Positions 48,217 through 60,606 of a DNA stretch of 64,000 nt are shown here, in pieces (position 1 is the stretch's first letter; the number at the start of each line of letters is the position of its first letter). The position numbers were made by a program, and so were the translations under genes. This stretch comes from Gordionus sp. m RMFG-2023. Taxonomy: Eukaryota > Nematomorpha > Gordioida > Chordodea > Parachordodidae. Below the pieces are notes generated by a model that was given only the letters and a program-made list of their open reading frames with translations, was not told where the DNA came from and searched no databases. Location: assembly GCF_954871325.1 (NCBI RefSeq), contig NC_088776.1, forward strand, positions 39,232,508 to 39,296,507, written 5' to 3'.

Positions 48217-49580
48217 TAGTAAATATATATATTGATTAATGAACTATTTTTATAAAATTTATCATTAAAAAAAATGAAAATTTTGCTATCCTGCTTTTCC
48301 TCGAAGTTTCATTTTATAAAAATCGCCCACAATTTTAATTAAATTCATTAGTTAAACCTTGATCTGGTTTGCGACAATAATTGTCTGAAGTCGTTATAAT
48401 CTTTTGGCAGTCACTAACCAAAAACAGAGTTATAGACTACTAGACTGTCTATCGATTTTGAATGGCGATTCAAAAATAAATTACATCTAAGTATAAAGAA
48501 TTTCCCTAATTCAAAATATTTTTTATCTTATGATTTTGAGATCTTTAATCTCTTTTGTTTACTAGATTTAAAATATTAGTTCAAAAAATTTAATATTAAG
48601 ACGTAGCCTTAAGCATGAGGTTTGCCAAACTGGCAAGTACTAATCTAAAGCTTAAGCTAATATGTAATGCTTAATTACAATACATATAGATTAGGGCTAC
48701 AAAAGATTGCTAAGTAAAAATTTTAATTTTCTATGAATTGAATTTCTTAGAAAATATAATATACCGCTCAGAAATTTTTATTAAAATTAATTATTACTGT
48801 AAATCTTAATGATTCGGAAAATTTAATAAAAAAATTTCAAAAAAATTTTTAGCAAAATTTTCTATGATTTTTAAAAATAATCTGAGATTAGCAAAATTCT
48901 TAGCTTTCAGTATTTCATAACTTGATTAGAAAAATTTCTAAGCCAATCAGAATATTTGTTAAAATTTATTTTTAATGGCATAAAAATTTTTTAAAAATTT
49001 ATGTGTTGGGGGGGGGGGATAATTATTGAGACAAAAACTTGAACCAAAATGTCCCCTCCGTACTAACAACCATGAGTGAGAGAAACCAGGAAGAAATTGG
49101 CTAATTTATTTTCTATCATATCAGATAAAGGTTCCATGCTTACTTAATAATAGACAATAAGTAACAAAATATCCTTAAAACATTTCGCGTTTATGATTTA
49201 AGGAACTTTGGTTGGTAAATTGATATTGAATATGTTGTTTTCCTAATAAATGAATTCGCAATATATTTACTGTTTCGCGGTAATGCGCTCGAGATAAGCA
49301 AATACATTCGAGGTAGAACATTTGCTATAAAAGGGTTCTCTATAAAGGGTTCGCCATAAAAGTTTCGCTAAAATGTATTCGTTCTAAAGTTTTTGCAGTT
49401 AAAGTTTCGTGGAAATAAATTCGCGATAATGGGTTCTCGATATTGTCATTATAATTGTTTCGCGGAAAAATTAGCTGAATTGGTTTCGCGATATTACCTT
49501 CGCTATAAAATTCCTTTGCGATAAACGATATTCGCATAAAAGTTTTGCGAAAGTGTTTCTTAAAGTTTCGCTGAATTGAC

Positions 49581-51647
49581 CTGATATAATTTTTTGTCCA
49601 ATGCAATTATTCCTTTAAATTTATTAAATACTATTTTTATTAATACTTTTAGAGATTTAACAATTTATTTTCAATCAAATTCCTCTGATTAAAATTTGCA
49701 AATTGCATAATTATTTTGTATAATAAAAAATCTACTAATATATGATGCCTACTTACTTTAATAATATAAGATTAACAACTGTAACTAGTTTCTTTTAAAA
49801 TGCAGCCACAACTTCTCGAAGGTATTTATTTATAAAATTGGGGGGGGGGGGGTTCAAGAAGAATCTTCAGTGTTTTTATACTAGGTTTTAATCTTTAAGC
49901 CAATAAATTTGATAAAAAAATTAACCTAAGAATGCAACCTGGCAGTGCTTATGTAGTAGTAGTATAATAAGATCCATTGACAATCTAACCAAAAATTTTA
50001 ATAAACTAAAAAATTTAAGTTATAAGATTTCTCTGACCGTATATCAAAACGGTATCATAAAAATATTTATATGGTTTACTAACCTACTTATAAAGTATAA
50101 AGGATTAGAATTCTATCAAAACGTTGTTTAAACGTAGGAAGTTTTTAAAATCAAGAAAACTGTAAATTACAAAATACTATGAGACTAGAAATTAAGAGGA
50201 TAAAATAGGCAAGAAAAGATGAGCAGGCCATAAAAAAATTGCCTTTTCAAGCTGGCTTATAGCCTTAAAAATTACTATCCATTTTAACGCAAACTAGTAT
50301 CTGGGAAAGGCCCAATCAACTTGGGCCTCAATTTTTCGGCACAAGCTGAAGTATAAATTAGTTAATTTTGCAACACCCTCTGAAAAAATATTATATATAT
50401 AATATATTTTACCTTAATCGAATTTTATTGATTATTTGAAATCCCCGGAAAATATACTTTCAATTAACTGGCATGGAAAATTAAAATACGCTCCTATTAT
50501 CTTAAAGCATTCAATTATTTTGGAATAAATCTAAGTTTAAAAATAAAATTATTAAAAATTATTATAAAATTAAATATTTTATAGATTTTATCATGTTATA
50601 TTTTTATTAATCAGAAAAAGATCAAGAAAAAGGAAGAAGTTTAAAATAATTATTGAATAACAAAAAAATAAACTATAAAAATAACAGCTGAAGCATTGTG
50701 TAATATTAGTATTTTTGATTTTGAAAGAATTTAATATTCTTTATCATTATATTATATTATATTTTATTTAATCATTATCAATATAATAATATTTTTAACT
50801 GCGTTTGTGGTTGTCATTTATATTATTTAAAAAAACAATTAAACTAAGTTGAATGGTTATTTTTTTATACAATAATATTATAATAATATCAATCAGCTTG
50901 GTGACACTCGATATTTGAAGGGCCATCTAAATTAAGTTACGCATAAAAATTGGAACGCTATCGAAAGATGAATATATTTTTTTTTAAATCATATGATTTA
51001 TTTAGGGGTATAATTTATATCTTATATAAAAAATTTGGCTAAATCATAATGATATTATTTTTTAAGGTGGATTCAGATAAGTATCTCTTAAAAATTTTAG
51101 ATGATGATATTACTAATGATTGATTTGATTTCTATAAAAAGCTTAATTATAGTATTTGTTCCAATCTAGATTTCAGAGTAATAAGGAGCAGCCGCTGTGC
51201 ACTGTTTTTCTAGTATTTTGTATATAAAAAACAATTAAGCCAGTGTATAATTTTTTTAAATTTTCTGGGGCATTTGTAGTATTAATATTTATGCAATAAA
51301 TGATATAATTTTATCTTTTTTATTGTTTATATTCGTTGTACAAGAATAAATACATGAATATTTTATATTCTATTCGATCTTCTGAGGCCGAATGAATTCC
51401 TACAGGGTGCCCAAATATTTACCTTAGGGAGTTTAATAATCTCCTCTTACGATCTTAGGCAGACATAAAATTTTCAATTTTTTGCGAGGTCAAATTTTGA
51501 TCACTCCTAAAACTATAATAGTTTTTTAATTTATAACTCATTATATTTTATAAATAAATATTGATTTATTACAATATATTTTTTATGGAGTTAATTCCAA
51601 GTTAAGAAATTATATTATAACAATATGTTTGGATTATTTTTTTAAAT
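49581..51647. other. AT-rich stretch without recognisable gene
   Basis: Only simple features: a run of 12-13 G near 49845 and short A/T repeats. No protein-like frame, RNA gene or paired element ends seen. Confidence 0.5.
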
Positions 51648-52336
51648 CAGAAACCTGCAGGGCCGGGCTGTATTTTAATTTTTTAAAATATACCAGGGCC
51701 ACTGCGGGCATAAATTTTTTTAAATACCCGGGCCGATCCTAAATTATTTTAAAACCGAATATTTTAATATCGATAAAAATTGAAAATAAATATAATATAT
51801 TTTAAAATTGTGTATCATAGAACAATATACAACATTCATTTACTTATCATATTTCCTATTTTTTTTCGATTCTTAGAAAAAATCAAATTACTAACAACAA
51901 TGAAATATTCAGCAAAATATCATACACGTTTTAAGGAAAAATTTATTTTAGATAAATATCATTTTATCTATCCTTTTTGTCCAAAATTCATGTAATTATG
52001 TATATAGCCAGGGAGAGAGAGCGAAATGACTGACACTTATAAATGACCATATCAAATTATAAGAGGAAAACAAGAAATACGTGAATTACCATCGACCAGT
52101 CTAATTGAAAGTGTGGTGATTCAAACTCGCTCCTTTTACGATAAATGAGGAGATTAGATAATTATTGAAAAGTTATTATAAATGGATTTCAAATTCGCTA
52201 AAAAAACGATCCGTAAAATTCCGAATATGTATATATTTTTTTCAAAAAGGCCGTAGAAATAATTTATACACACAGGCCAAATTTTTTTTTAATCCGGGCT
52301 GGGTTGGGCATCAAATGTTACCTCTCCAGGTCTCTG
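51648..52336. mobile_element. hAT MITE, GGCC-rich family, probably carrying an insertion
   Basis: Starts CAGAAACCTGCAGGGCCGGG and ends CCAGGTCTCTG. The outer 130 bp on the left and 80 bp on the right have the GGGCC blocks of the family. At 689 bp it is more than twice as long as its relatives. The extra AT-rich middle (about 51790-52220), which includes a possible tRNA-like B box (GTGATTCAAACTCGC), may be a later insertion. Confidence 0.5.
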
Positions 52337-55300
52337 ATTATAATATAATAATATAAAACGTTTTATTTTTGGCTAATAAATGCAAGGCTCAATTTGAAAT
52401 AAAATAAAATGAGCCTGAATTTAGAGCGAGCTTTAAGTTTTTTCTAACGTATTAAGACGAATAGTATCGAAGGTACATAATTATTACAAATGCGCTGACG
52501 ATTGGGCGATACTTAAGGTATCGGAAAGTAATGATATTGGCCAATACTTTCTCTAATTCAGTGATCGATAGATACAATAATTACAAAAAAAAATCATAAC
52601 AAATCATTTCTAAACCGATAAGAAAGAAAGAATCAAGAGGGGGGGGGGTATAGCTAAGTCTATTAACGTTCTTCATGTTTTGGCCCGTTTAATTCTATAT
52701 AAGACTTTATTTTTAAAATATGAGTAAATTTTTATATATAGAATAAACTTAAGCTTAGAATCAATAAGATTTGTATTTGTTTTTTGAATTCAAAAATGTA
52801 CAAATAATATAAATTGAAATAAAAATAACGGAATTAAGCTTGGAATATTTTTACAATAAATAAATTTTAGCTATATTATACTTACACTGATTTAAATAAA
52901 AACTAATTTATATAAGCATATTTATTTATAATATAATTTCAAAAATTAAGGCTAATCAACTTCCAAATAATATTGAATCAAATTAAATAATATGGAGCGA
53001 TCCTCTTATAATAGGGCACATTATTTAATTTGATAAGAGGTTATTTTTATAGTCGTAAAAGTTAAGTAGATAAAGCTGACATAGGCATGATTTATTATAT
53101 AAAAAACCAACCTAAAATGCTGTCGGGACTGTTAATATAAATGCTCCTATTATTTGTGGACAAATTCTTTAAATTGTTACGATGTTCCCGTAGCTCTAAA
53201 AAATGCAGAAGAAGTTTGGATTATTTCTAGGTAAAGCTGTAACTATCCATAAAATTCAATTTATGCGTGACGAGAATATAAATTAGGGATAGTAAAAAAA
53301 TTTTTTATAGAGTTGCATAGGGAGGGATTGGAGTTAAAACTTATATTTGAACAAAAAGATATCAACAGTGCTTACAGATTGGTCCGTTGCAATTTATATT
53401 GGGATTCAAAAGAATTTTTAAAAATGTAAGCAATAATAATTCCCCAAAAAATATTTTAGGGGAATTATCTTTCGTGATTCATAGAAAACGTACCCAACCT
53501 TGTTTAAATTAAATAGAATTGCAAATTTATTTGCTATAAAACGATTGGTATTATTTTTACTATAAAATTTTAAAACAAAAATAGAATTATAGATTATATA
53601 TAGCTAAATCCTTCATAGAAAAATTATAGCTGTTACCTATACTTTAAGAGCTATATAGAGTGTGTCATTTTAACCATTTTACCCCATATCAGGGGTAAAA
53701 TGGCTAAGAATTAGGGTAAAGTGGTCAAAATAAAATTGAACATAACATTATTGTTTTATTGAATAAAATATTGCCATTCTGACATCCATTTCATCCATTC
53801 ATCAATTTTAAATATAAAATAATCAATATAATACAATAATGTAAAATATTTTATCAAAAATAGCACATTCAAAATGTGCCTATTTTAGTCATATCATACA
53901 TTTCAATTTTTCCCCTTTGTGACTATTCATAAATTTTATTCCAAATAACACACAAACTATTTATTAATATACCTTTTTGCACAAATATATCTTCTTATAT
54001 GGTGTATACTGTTTAAATTTTACAGCTTCAGAGGAAACTACCCATAACAACTTTACCACAAGGCGATATATATAATAGAAATAGTTATTGAGTGACATCT
54101 AGTTAAGAAATAAACTTCTGATAAATATTTCAGGAACATGTATACAAAATTTTAAATTATGAGCCTTAATATATTTTGCTAAAAACTAGAGCGTGATTTA
54201 TAAAATTGGAGTAAAAAATGGTTTTTTGAGAAAATACGTCAAAACAAGAAAGCTCTTTAAAAGATGAAGATAGGTAAGAAATTAGATATAAAAATACATA
54301 TTCACAATAAATTTAAGATATTAACACTCAAGGGTTAAAAAGTTATTCGCGTTAACATCGTTACACCGTCAATAGCTTTACCCCGGTTTCCCCATAATAT
54401 TTGGTGCAACGATGATATAGAATACGACAATTTGAAAGTTATTATTAAAAATTTATTATTTGCGATTGAACGCATCGTCAAAATCACACAATTTGAACGC
54501 ACTATAAAATTATCTAAAAATAAATATATGATTCGACGCAACCTGAATGCGAAAAATAATATAAATTTAAACAAATTTTTTTAAAGTTAAATAATATTAA
54601 AAAAATTTAAAAAAAGGAGAAAACATTTTTTTCGATTATATTTTATATATATTATAAGCCCGGCCCGGCCCGATTGTTTTAAAAACATTTAGCCCAAGCT
54701 CAGATTCTGGCCATTTTGCACGTTCGTTTGGGGCTATTTTTGAAGTTAAAAAGATGAAGAGCTATTTTCACGCCGATTTTAAAATTTAGTATATGATTAG
54801 GAATTATGATTTAAATTTCTTTTAAAAAAATATTTAAAAATAATTGGTACAAAAATTTTAAAAAGAAACTATATTAAGCTAAAATTTAAAACCATATCAA
54901 AAAAATATGTGATATTAAAACTTAAAATTTTTTTTATGAAAACAGCATAGATCCGTGGATTAATAAATAACTTCATCTTCTGCAAATTTCTAAGCCAATA
55001 TCTGTGGCAAATATAAGAATTCTTTAGAATCGCCAGAGAGCACTGAAACCTTTTTACCTATAGAATTTTGATCTAAAATTGCTACGTGGGCATTGTTTAG
55101 GAATGAGTATTTATTTTTGCTGTTTTCAGCTAGAGAATTGAATTGTATATAATTTTCATTTGCATAAATTATGAAAATTTTATTTCCCATAACCCAATGT
55201 GTAGATCCTTCCTCTTGTATGGTTCATATTTCCCGGAAATAAAAATAAAATAAGTCTTATTTAATCATGTTATAGAATTAGTAATGCTAATATTTAAACA

Positions 55301-57390
55301 CACAGCATTTATTATTACTTTTAATTTTATTAAAGTTTGATTATTGGGACTCGCTATAACCCCCTGTCTCCTACAAATTGTATAGTATGGAAATATATTT
55401 TAGGAATAATCCGCTCTCCCTAGCACAATCTCTTTTGCATTTACCAATAGTTTTTACTTTTTTTTCAACACATATTTAAACAAATAATTTTTATACACTT
55501 ACCAAAATTTTGTATATAATTTAATCATTTATACTCATGTCATGATTTATTTGGCAAGTTAGTGTTTTATTTTCATTATTTAGAGAGAGAATCTTTAACC
55601 TGGTTTAAAATGACATAATAATGTTGATCAGTTATAATTATGTCAACAACACCCTTATTTGATTGATTAAAAAAAAGCTTGATTAATAACTGAAATTTCT
55701 ATTAAAAAAATATTATATAAAAAATGGCTTAAGATAGATATACAAATAAGCGCTGGCCAGCTCTATCGAAAAAGATCAATTACCGTTATTAAAATAAAGT
55801 ACAGAATTTACAAAAAGTATTCTTTAAAAAATTTTTTTTATTATAACAAGCTTTATTTTTACTTAGTATAGTTAGATAATTGTATATTTATTAGTTTAGC
55901 TTCAAAATTTTGAAAATATAACTAAAACTTTAAAGAAAGCAAAAAAAAACAACTGACACCTCATGCTGCATCCTAGGTTTGACTTACAAAACAGCCGGCT
56001 GCTTAGCTGGCTAAAGCTTCGACTAAACAACCTAAAAAGTAAGAGGGGAAAAAAGGAGAAAAAACGAGAAATAAAAATAACAATACCTGCCACCAAACAC
56101 TTAAAACACAAGAAAATAGGGTGTTCCAGTTCAAAAGCTTTTTGACCTATAGAAATAAGTATCAAAAATATGAACCAGGAGACACCATTCAATGCCTATT
56201 TTACTCAGCATGCGCCTGTAGATTGAGCGAAATTGGCCAATTTTTACTTTGCAATCGTGAAAATAATCCTCAGATAAATAATTCAGTTAGCTTCTTCAAA
56301 TTAGGTATCATTTTGTTTTAAAAAAAATTTACGAGTTTTACTAATATCATATTTTATTTATTATAATTTTTCTAAATCTTTATTTATCATGTGCTTTTAC
56401 ATCACACTTTGGGCATATAAACTCTTTAAGTAATTGTATAAAATTATATATCTTTAAAAAAGGAAAGTTTCACATATCATTTTCAGCCTATAAAAATTAC
56501 CCACTAAATTTATTCCCCCCTATCTCTCCCAAAAATGAATAAAATATGTCATTCATTATAAACAATAATTTTAAAAAAAATAAGTATAAGTTATAATCTT
56601 TTAAAATAATTACTATAAATATCTAAAAAATGCAAACCCAAAATTTTCTATAAACTGTCCAAAGGCTTGTAAAAAATGAACCCAAAGCTCTCGATTGCTT
56701 TATGGAAGGAACAATTATTATATTAATATTGCATGACTTCTAGTTAATTTTTAAGAGTTTCCAATAACTTTTATTTTATAAAAAGATTTTAATTTTAAGC
56801 AAAATGTGTAGAAAATTTTAAATAATTGGGATAAATATATTTTGCTAAAATCAAAAAAAAATAATACTTAAGATGATTTTTATATTAAAAACTGGCTTTT
56901 GTCAAATTGTATCAAACCAGGCAAATTTTCTAAAAGATGAACAGAAATAAAAAAAAATTACAGTATAAAAATATATTTTCACACCAAAGTCTGTAAATAC
57001 AAAATAAGTTATATAGCAGATATATATAAATACAATTCTTATTTTAATTTTGATATTCAAATTTAAAAAATCTGTTTAAAATCTTTATTATAAGTATTAA
57101 AAATATACATACCATATCTATAAAATATTTATCTAAAAAACAATATTTAAAAAGAAAACTATTTAAAAAATAAATATTTAGGGTAAGCCGGTGTGTCTTA
57201 ATGATTTATATATAGATATACACTTGTATCGGTAAATTTCGATCGATATTCTTAGTCGCAAATAGAAACGCCCTTTTGGGTTACCTATGATTAAATGTAA
57301 TTTGTACAAGTTTGGTATAATTTTAGGGTTTAGGGTCAAAATGATCCACGGGTTTCTAAAACTACTGAAACTAAAAATAGACTATTAAGT
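52337..57390. other. AT-rich stretch with element ends but no supported gene
   Basis: Seen: a run of G followed by TATAGCTAAG at 52639-52656; a perfect 12-bp hairpin CCATTTTACCCC / GGGGTAAAATGG at 53674-53703; a CCCCGGTTTCCCC end near 54393; an end-like CTCGCTATAACCCCC at 55349-55363 resembling the pogo-like termini at 27.45 kb; and a - strand frame at 55190-54990 with VSVLSGDSKEFLYLP that could be a piece of the same transposon. A GGCCCGGCCCG piece lies at 54660. From 55.4 to 57.39 kb nothing is recognised. Confidence 0.45.
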
Positions 57391-57394
57391 GGCT

Positions 57395-58125
57395 TTATTT
57401 ATTGGCCTTTGTGTTCTCTGCTCTCATGATAGAGTTGACAGAAAAATATCGGGCAAAACGATCTACACAAGTATAATCCCAATCGAGGGGTATAACTTGG
57501 TTCCAGGGGACTAGGGTCATCCCATCGGGTCGCTTGATTGTCAGGGTTGTTGCCAGAGGGTTCCAGCATGGAAAAAATATTTGTGGATCTCATGGTTCTA
57601 TTGATAATCGAATTGATGCTAGTGCCTAGGTAATCTGCCTTTTGGAAAACGACAGTGTGTTACAAAGAACACATGATGTTGGTGTTATGATTACACAGCC
57701 TAAGAAGACTGATAGCTATTATAAGTTTTATGTTAGTAACAAGCCTAAATTATAACTAGGTATTGTTTTTAACTTTTCGTGACTTAGATTATGGCCGAAG
57801 CTGGAATTATTTGGTCTGGGAAAAGAGCCGCATAGTTGCCATTCTGTATACACGGGATTTGGTTTAGGTGAAGAAAGAGCGATGGAGATTTCCATCGAAC
57901 AGCTTTCATGTGTAATTATTTGACACAATGCTGTATCAATCGTAAATTCCAGTCTCTTTTGCTTTGTATAATTTGGATATAAACTGATTGAGGCGTTTTT
58001 GTTATTGAGGTCTAAAGCTGTGATATGATGTGGATTGATAGTATTTAAGTCTCCAAATTTTATTGAGCCACTATGTAGGAATAGAGATCTATAGTACCAA
58101 GTTTTGTTGTAAGAACAGTTTGCAT
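57395..58125 (-). pseudogene. Unrecognised protein-like segment, possible host exons or gene relic
   Basis: This stretch is richer in G+C than its surroundings. On the - strand a frame stays open from 58178 to 57728. After a CTCTCTTAG acceptor-like site (exon would start at 58125) it reads ANCSYNKTWYYRSLFLHSGS, later LEFTIDTALCQIITHESCSM and EWQLCGSFPRPNN, with Cys and N-glycosylation sites like a secreted or membrane protein. Further along, - strand frames at about 57590-57399 read LTIKRPDGMTLVPWNQVIPL then DWDYTCVDRFARYF up to a stop. The two parts are not joined by clear splice sites. I do not recognise the family. It could be two exons of a host gene, a decayed gene or part of a mobile element. 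Confidence 0.35.
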
Positions 58126-58179
58126 CTAAGAGAGTGATTAGTTTTTGATATTTAAAATAGATTCGTGAATATTTTTTAT

Positions 58180-60366
58180 ATCAAACTCGAGGTAGGTCTA
58201 AATAATATTTCAGGAGACATAAAAATTGGCGATGACCAGAAGGCATGTAAAATTTTAGGGATGAGTAAAAAAAATTTTAGGCAAATAAAATGTCTTATGT
58301 AAATATTTTTCATTCTATTAAATTTGGCAAGAAATTCACCCTGAAATAAAATATTGCCCTTTCACTTCCAATGGGTGAACCTAGGTGGGTAAAGTTAGTT
58401 TTGTCCACTATAATAAAACTTTCAGGGGAACAGTCTGATTTTAGAGATAAATAAAATTTACAAAATCAATAAAAATAGTTTTTAAAATTGCATGTCGTGA
58501 GCTAACCTAAATCTGCTGCTTTTTAGGCCTAGCAGCAAAAATTGCCGTTGACGACGGCATATTTTAAAAAATTTTTCTACCATATTATTAATATAAATTC
58601 AGAATTTGATATGCTCGAGAAAAAAATAATAAAATTAAGTTTATATAACTAAAGTATATATTTCATCAATTTCAATTTAAATATAAAAATATATATAATT
58701 GTTTTTATTGATTTAAATATTGATATTAATGTCCATTTATATATAATATAATATAATCTAAATCATATATAAAAATAATATTATCGTCCTTTATAATTCT
58801 CTATAGGATTCTAAAAATAAATTGTCGAATGTGCATTGTATATTTTATCGTCGAATTAAAATTAGAGTGTTCTATATAGAGAACAGGGAAAATTGAGGCT
58901 GCTGGTATCTATAAAAAAAAAGTCGTATGGAACCATAATTTTTTTTAGTATAATTAAATTCAATATAATTATAGTGCCCAATGGTGTAATAAAAGCAGCA
59001 ATCGACCCCTCAGCATTAGAGGTCGCCGAGAATTTAGAATTCCAATGAAAAATGTCGATTATAAATTTTTTTTTATAGTCATATACTAGACCTATATTTT
59101 TTTAAAGAAAGTAACCATTTATTATGGGCCCTATTCTTTAATCATTTATTTGAAATGTATGTGCTTCCCACAACTTGAACTTAGGTTTAAATGATGCTAC
59201 TCAGTGAAGTGAGGGGATTTGATGATGAGGGCTAATATTAAATAATAAGAATTTAGGTTTATTATATTTTCGCAGATTCAATATTTGAGTTATGCAATAG
59301 GTCTCACAAGCTCGTAGATCAAAAAATAAGATTTTTCTGAAAATGTTCGAGCAGAATTTTTGATCAAATTTTGCCTAAAATTCCAAATCTTTTTCATCAT
59401 GAAATCACAACTTTTTATAAAGAAAAAGATTAAACCTTACTTTCGAATAATTAAAAATCTAAAAAAATATATATATGATCTTTAAATTTAATTATTCAGC
59501 AGGGGGGAGGGACATCATAACATAAAATCTTTTAAAAAAATATTATATAAAAAAATTATGTATTATTTTTTCCCAAAAGCTTTTAAAATCCCAATAAATA
59601 AATTTTAGGAAAATTCAATAATTACCCATTATTTTTGAAAATTTTCGAAAATTATAAAACACGAATTAGTATGATTTTAATTTAAATGGTATTTATAAAA
59701 TTAAAAAGCGTTTATGGTTGCTCCTATGGAATCTCCCAATCTTAAATCATTTTCTGAAGGGCTATTTTTAAAATTTAATTAACTAATCAATACAATAAAA
59801 CATTTAATAAATTATCAAAATTACCACATCTGGAACGTAAGCATTTTGGACATATCGAGTATTTTAATCTTTTATTTTTACCTTCACGATAATTTTAAAT
59901 TTTTTATTGCATAATAAGGCACAATTAATGATCCTTTTTTGCTCATCATAATTTACTTTTATATGTTAATTGACATGAATATCTCAAAATTATACAGCTT
60001 TTATCAGATAAAACATTTTAACCGTTTTACCCAATAGCCGTTTTATCCCAAGATTATCTATTATATACCTGACTATATACTTGACTTCTAGTTAAGCTAT
60101 TAACTCCCAATAACCTTTATTTAAGTTAAAAATTTAGGAACATGTGCACAAAAATATATTTTGTATTGTAAAATACAAAAATACTAGAAAATAATGTTTT
60201 TATAATTTATGATAAAAAAATGAAGTTTTCTGGCAAAATATACTAAATCTAGATACTAAATCTAGAAAAATTTCTAACAGATAATAGGTGTATGATTTTT
60301 ACCTATATTAATCTGTTAAAAAAATATTTATATATAAAATACATTTTCACACATAAGTTCTTTATG
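58180..60366. other. AT-rich stretch without recognisable gene
   Basis: Nothing supported. Around 59340-59390 there is a sequence shared with 40395-40440, suggesting an old dispersed repeat. Confidence 0.5.
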
Positions 60367-60374
60367 CTCAAGAG

Positions 60375-60598
60375 TAGTGTTGTTAAACGGATCGTTTTGA
60401 GCCGATTTTTAAAAACGGCTAACACAATATTTCATTCAGAAAAAACATTACGCAAGCCTGAAGATTTTGTTCATAGAAGGAACAAAGGTCTAGTTATATA
60501 TTATCGTAATATCGAGGCTTAGGCAATATTTTTCTGGCTAAAATATTGAGCTAGCCATTTTTAAAAGTTGGCTCAAAACGAGCCTTTTAACAAAACCA
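60375..60598. mobile_element. Complete hAT-type MITE with exact 8-bp target duplication
   Basis: CTCAAGAG lies directly outside both ends (60367-60374 and 60599-60606). Ends are inverted: TAGTGTTGTTAAACGG and, in reverse complement, TGGTTTTGTTAAAAGG. The next 60 bp also pair well (GTTTTGAGCCGATTTTTAAA on the left). Length is 224 bp, non-coding. Truncated relatives lie at 10602-10738 and 41529-41672, so the family is dispersed. Confidence 0.88.
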
Positions 60599-60606
60599 CT
60601 CAAGAG

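Larger units (their letters stand above)
45722..49580. mobile_element. Array-ended element, family C (about 3.9 kb)
   Basis: Outermost 19 bp: left GTCAATTCAACGAAACTTT, right (reverse complement) GTCAATTCAGCGAAACTTT, one mismatch. Both arms (about 45722-45985 and 49190-49580) are loose arrays of units like GCGAAACTTTTATA / CGCGAATNNATT in opposite orientation. No matching target duplication was found, so the two ends may belong to different insertions. The interior holds a tRNA-like relic at 46150-46222, two related GGGCCTGG-rich blocks around 47040-47560 and 47560-47960, a MITE end at 48170-48216, and no protein frame. Confidence 0.6.

Noticed and set aside
49340-49606. 88-codon - strand frame in the right arm of family C
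   Set aside because: Its repeated ETF and FYSE patterns come from the GCGAAACTTTTATA array, not from a gene.
55960-56050. tRNA-like sequence around CCGGCTGCTTAGCTGGCTAA
   Set aside because: It resembles a D-arm, but no T-arm or B box follows. The string is mainly a local palindrome.
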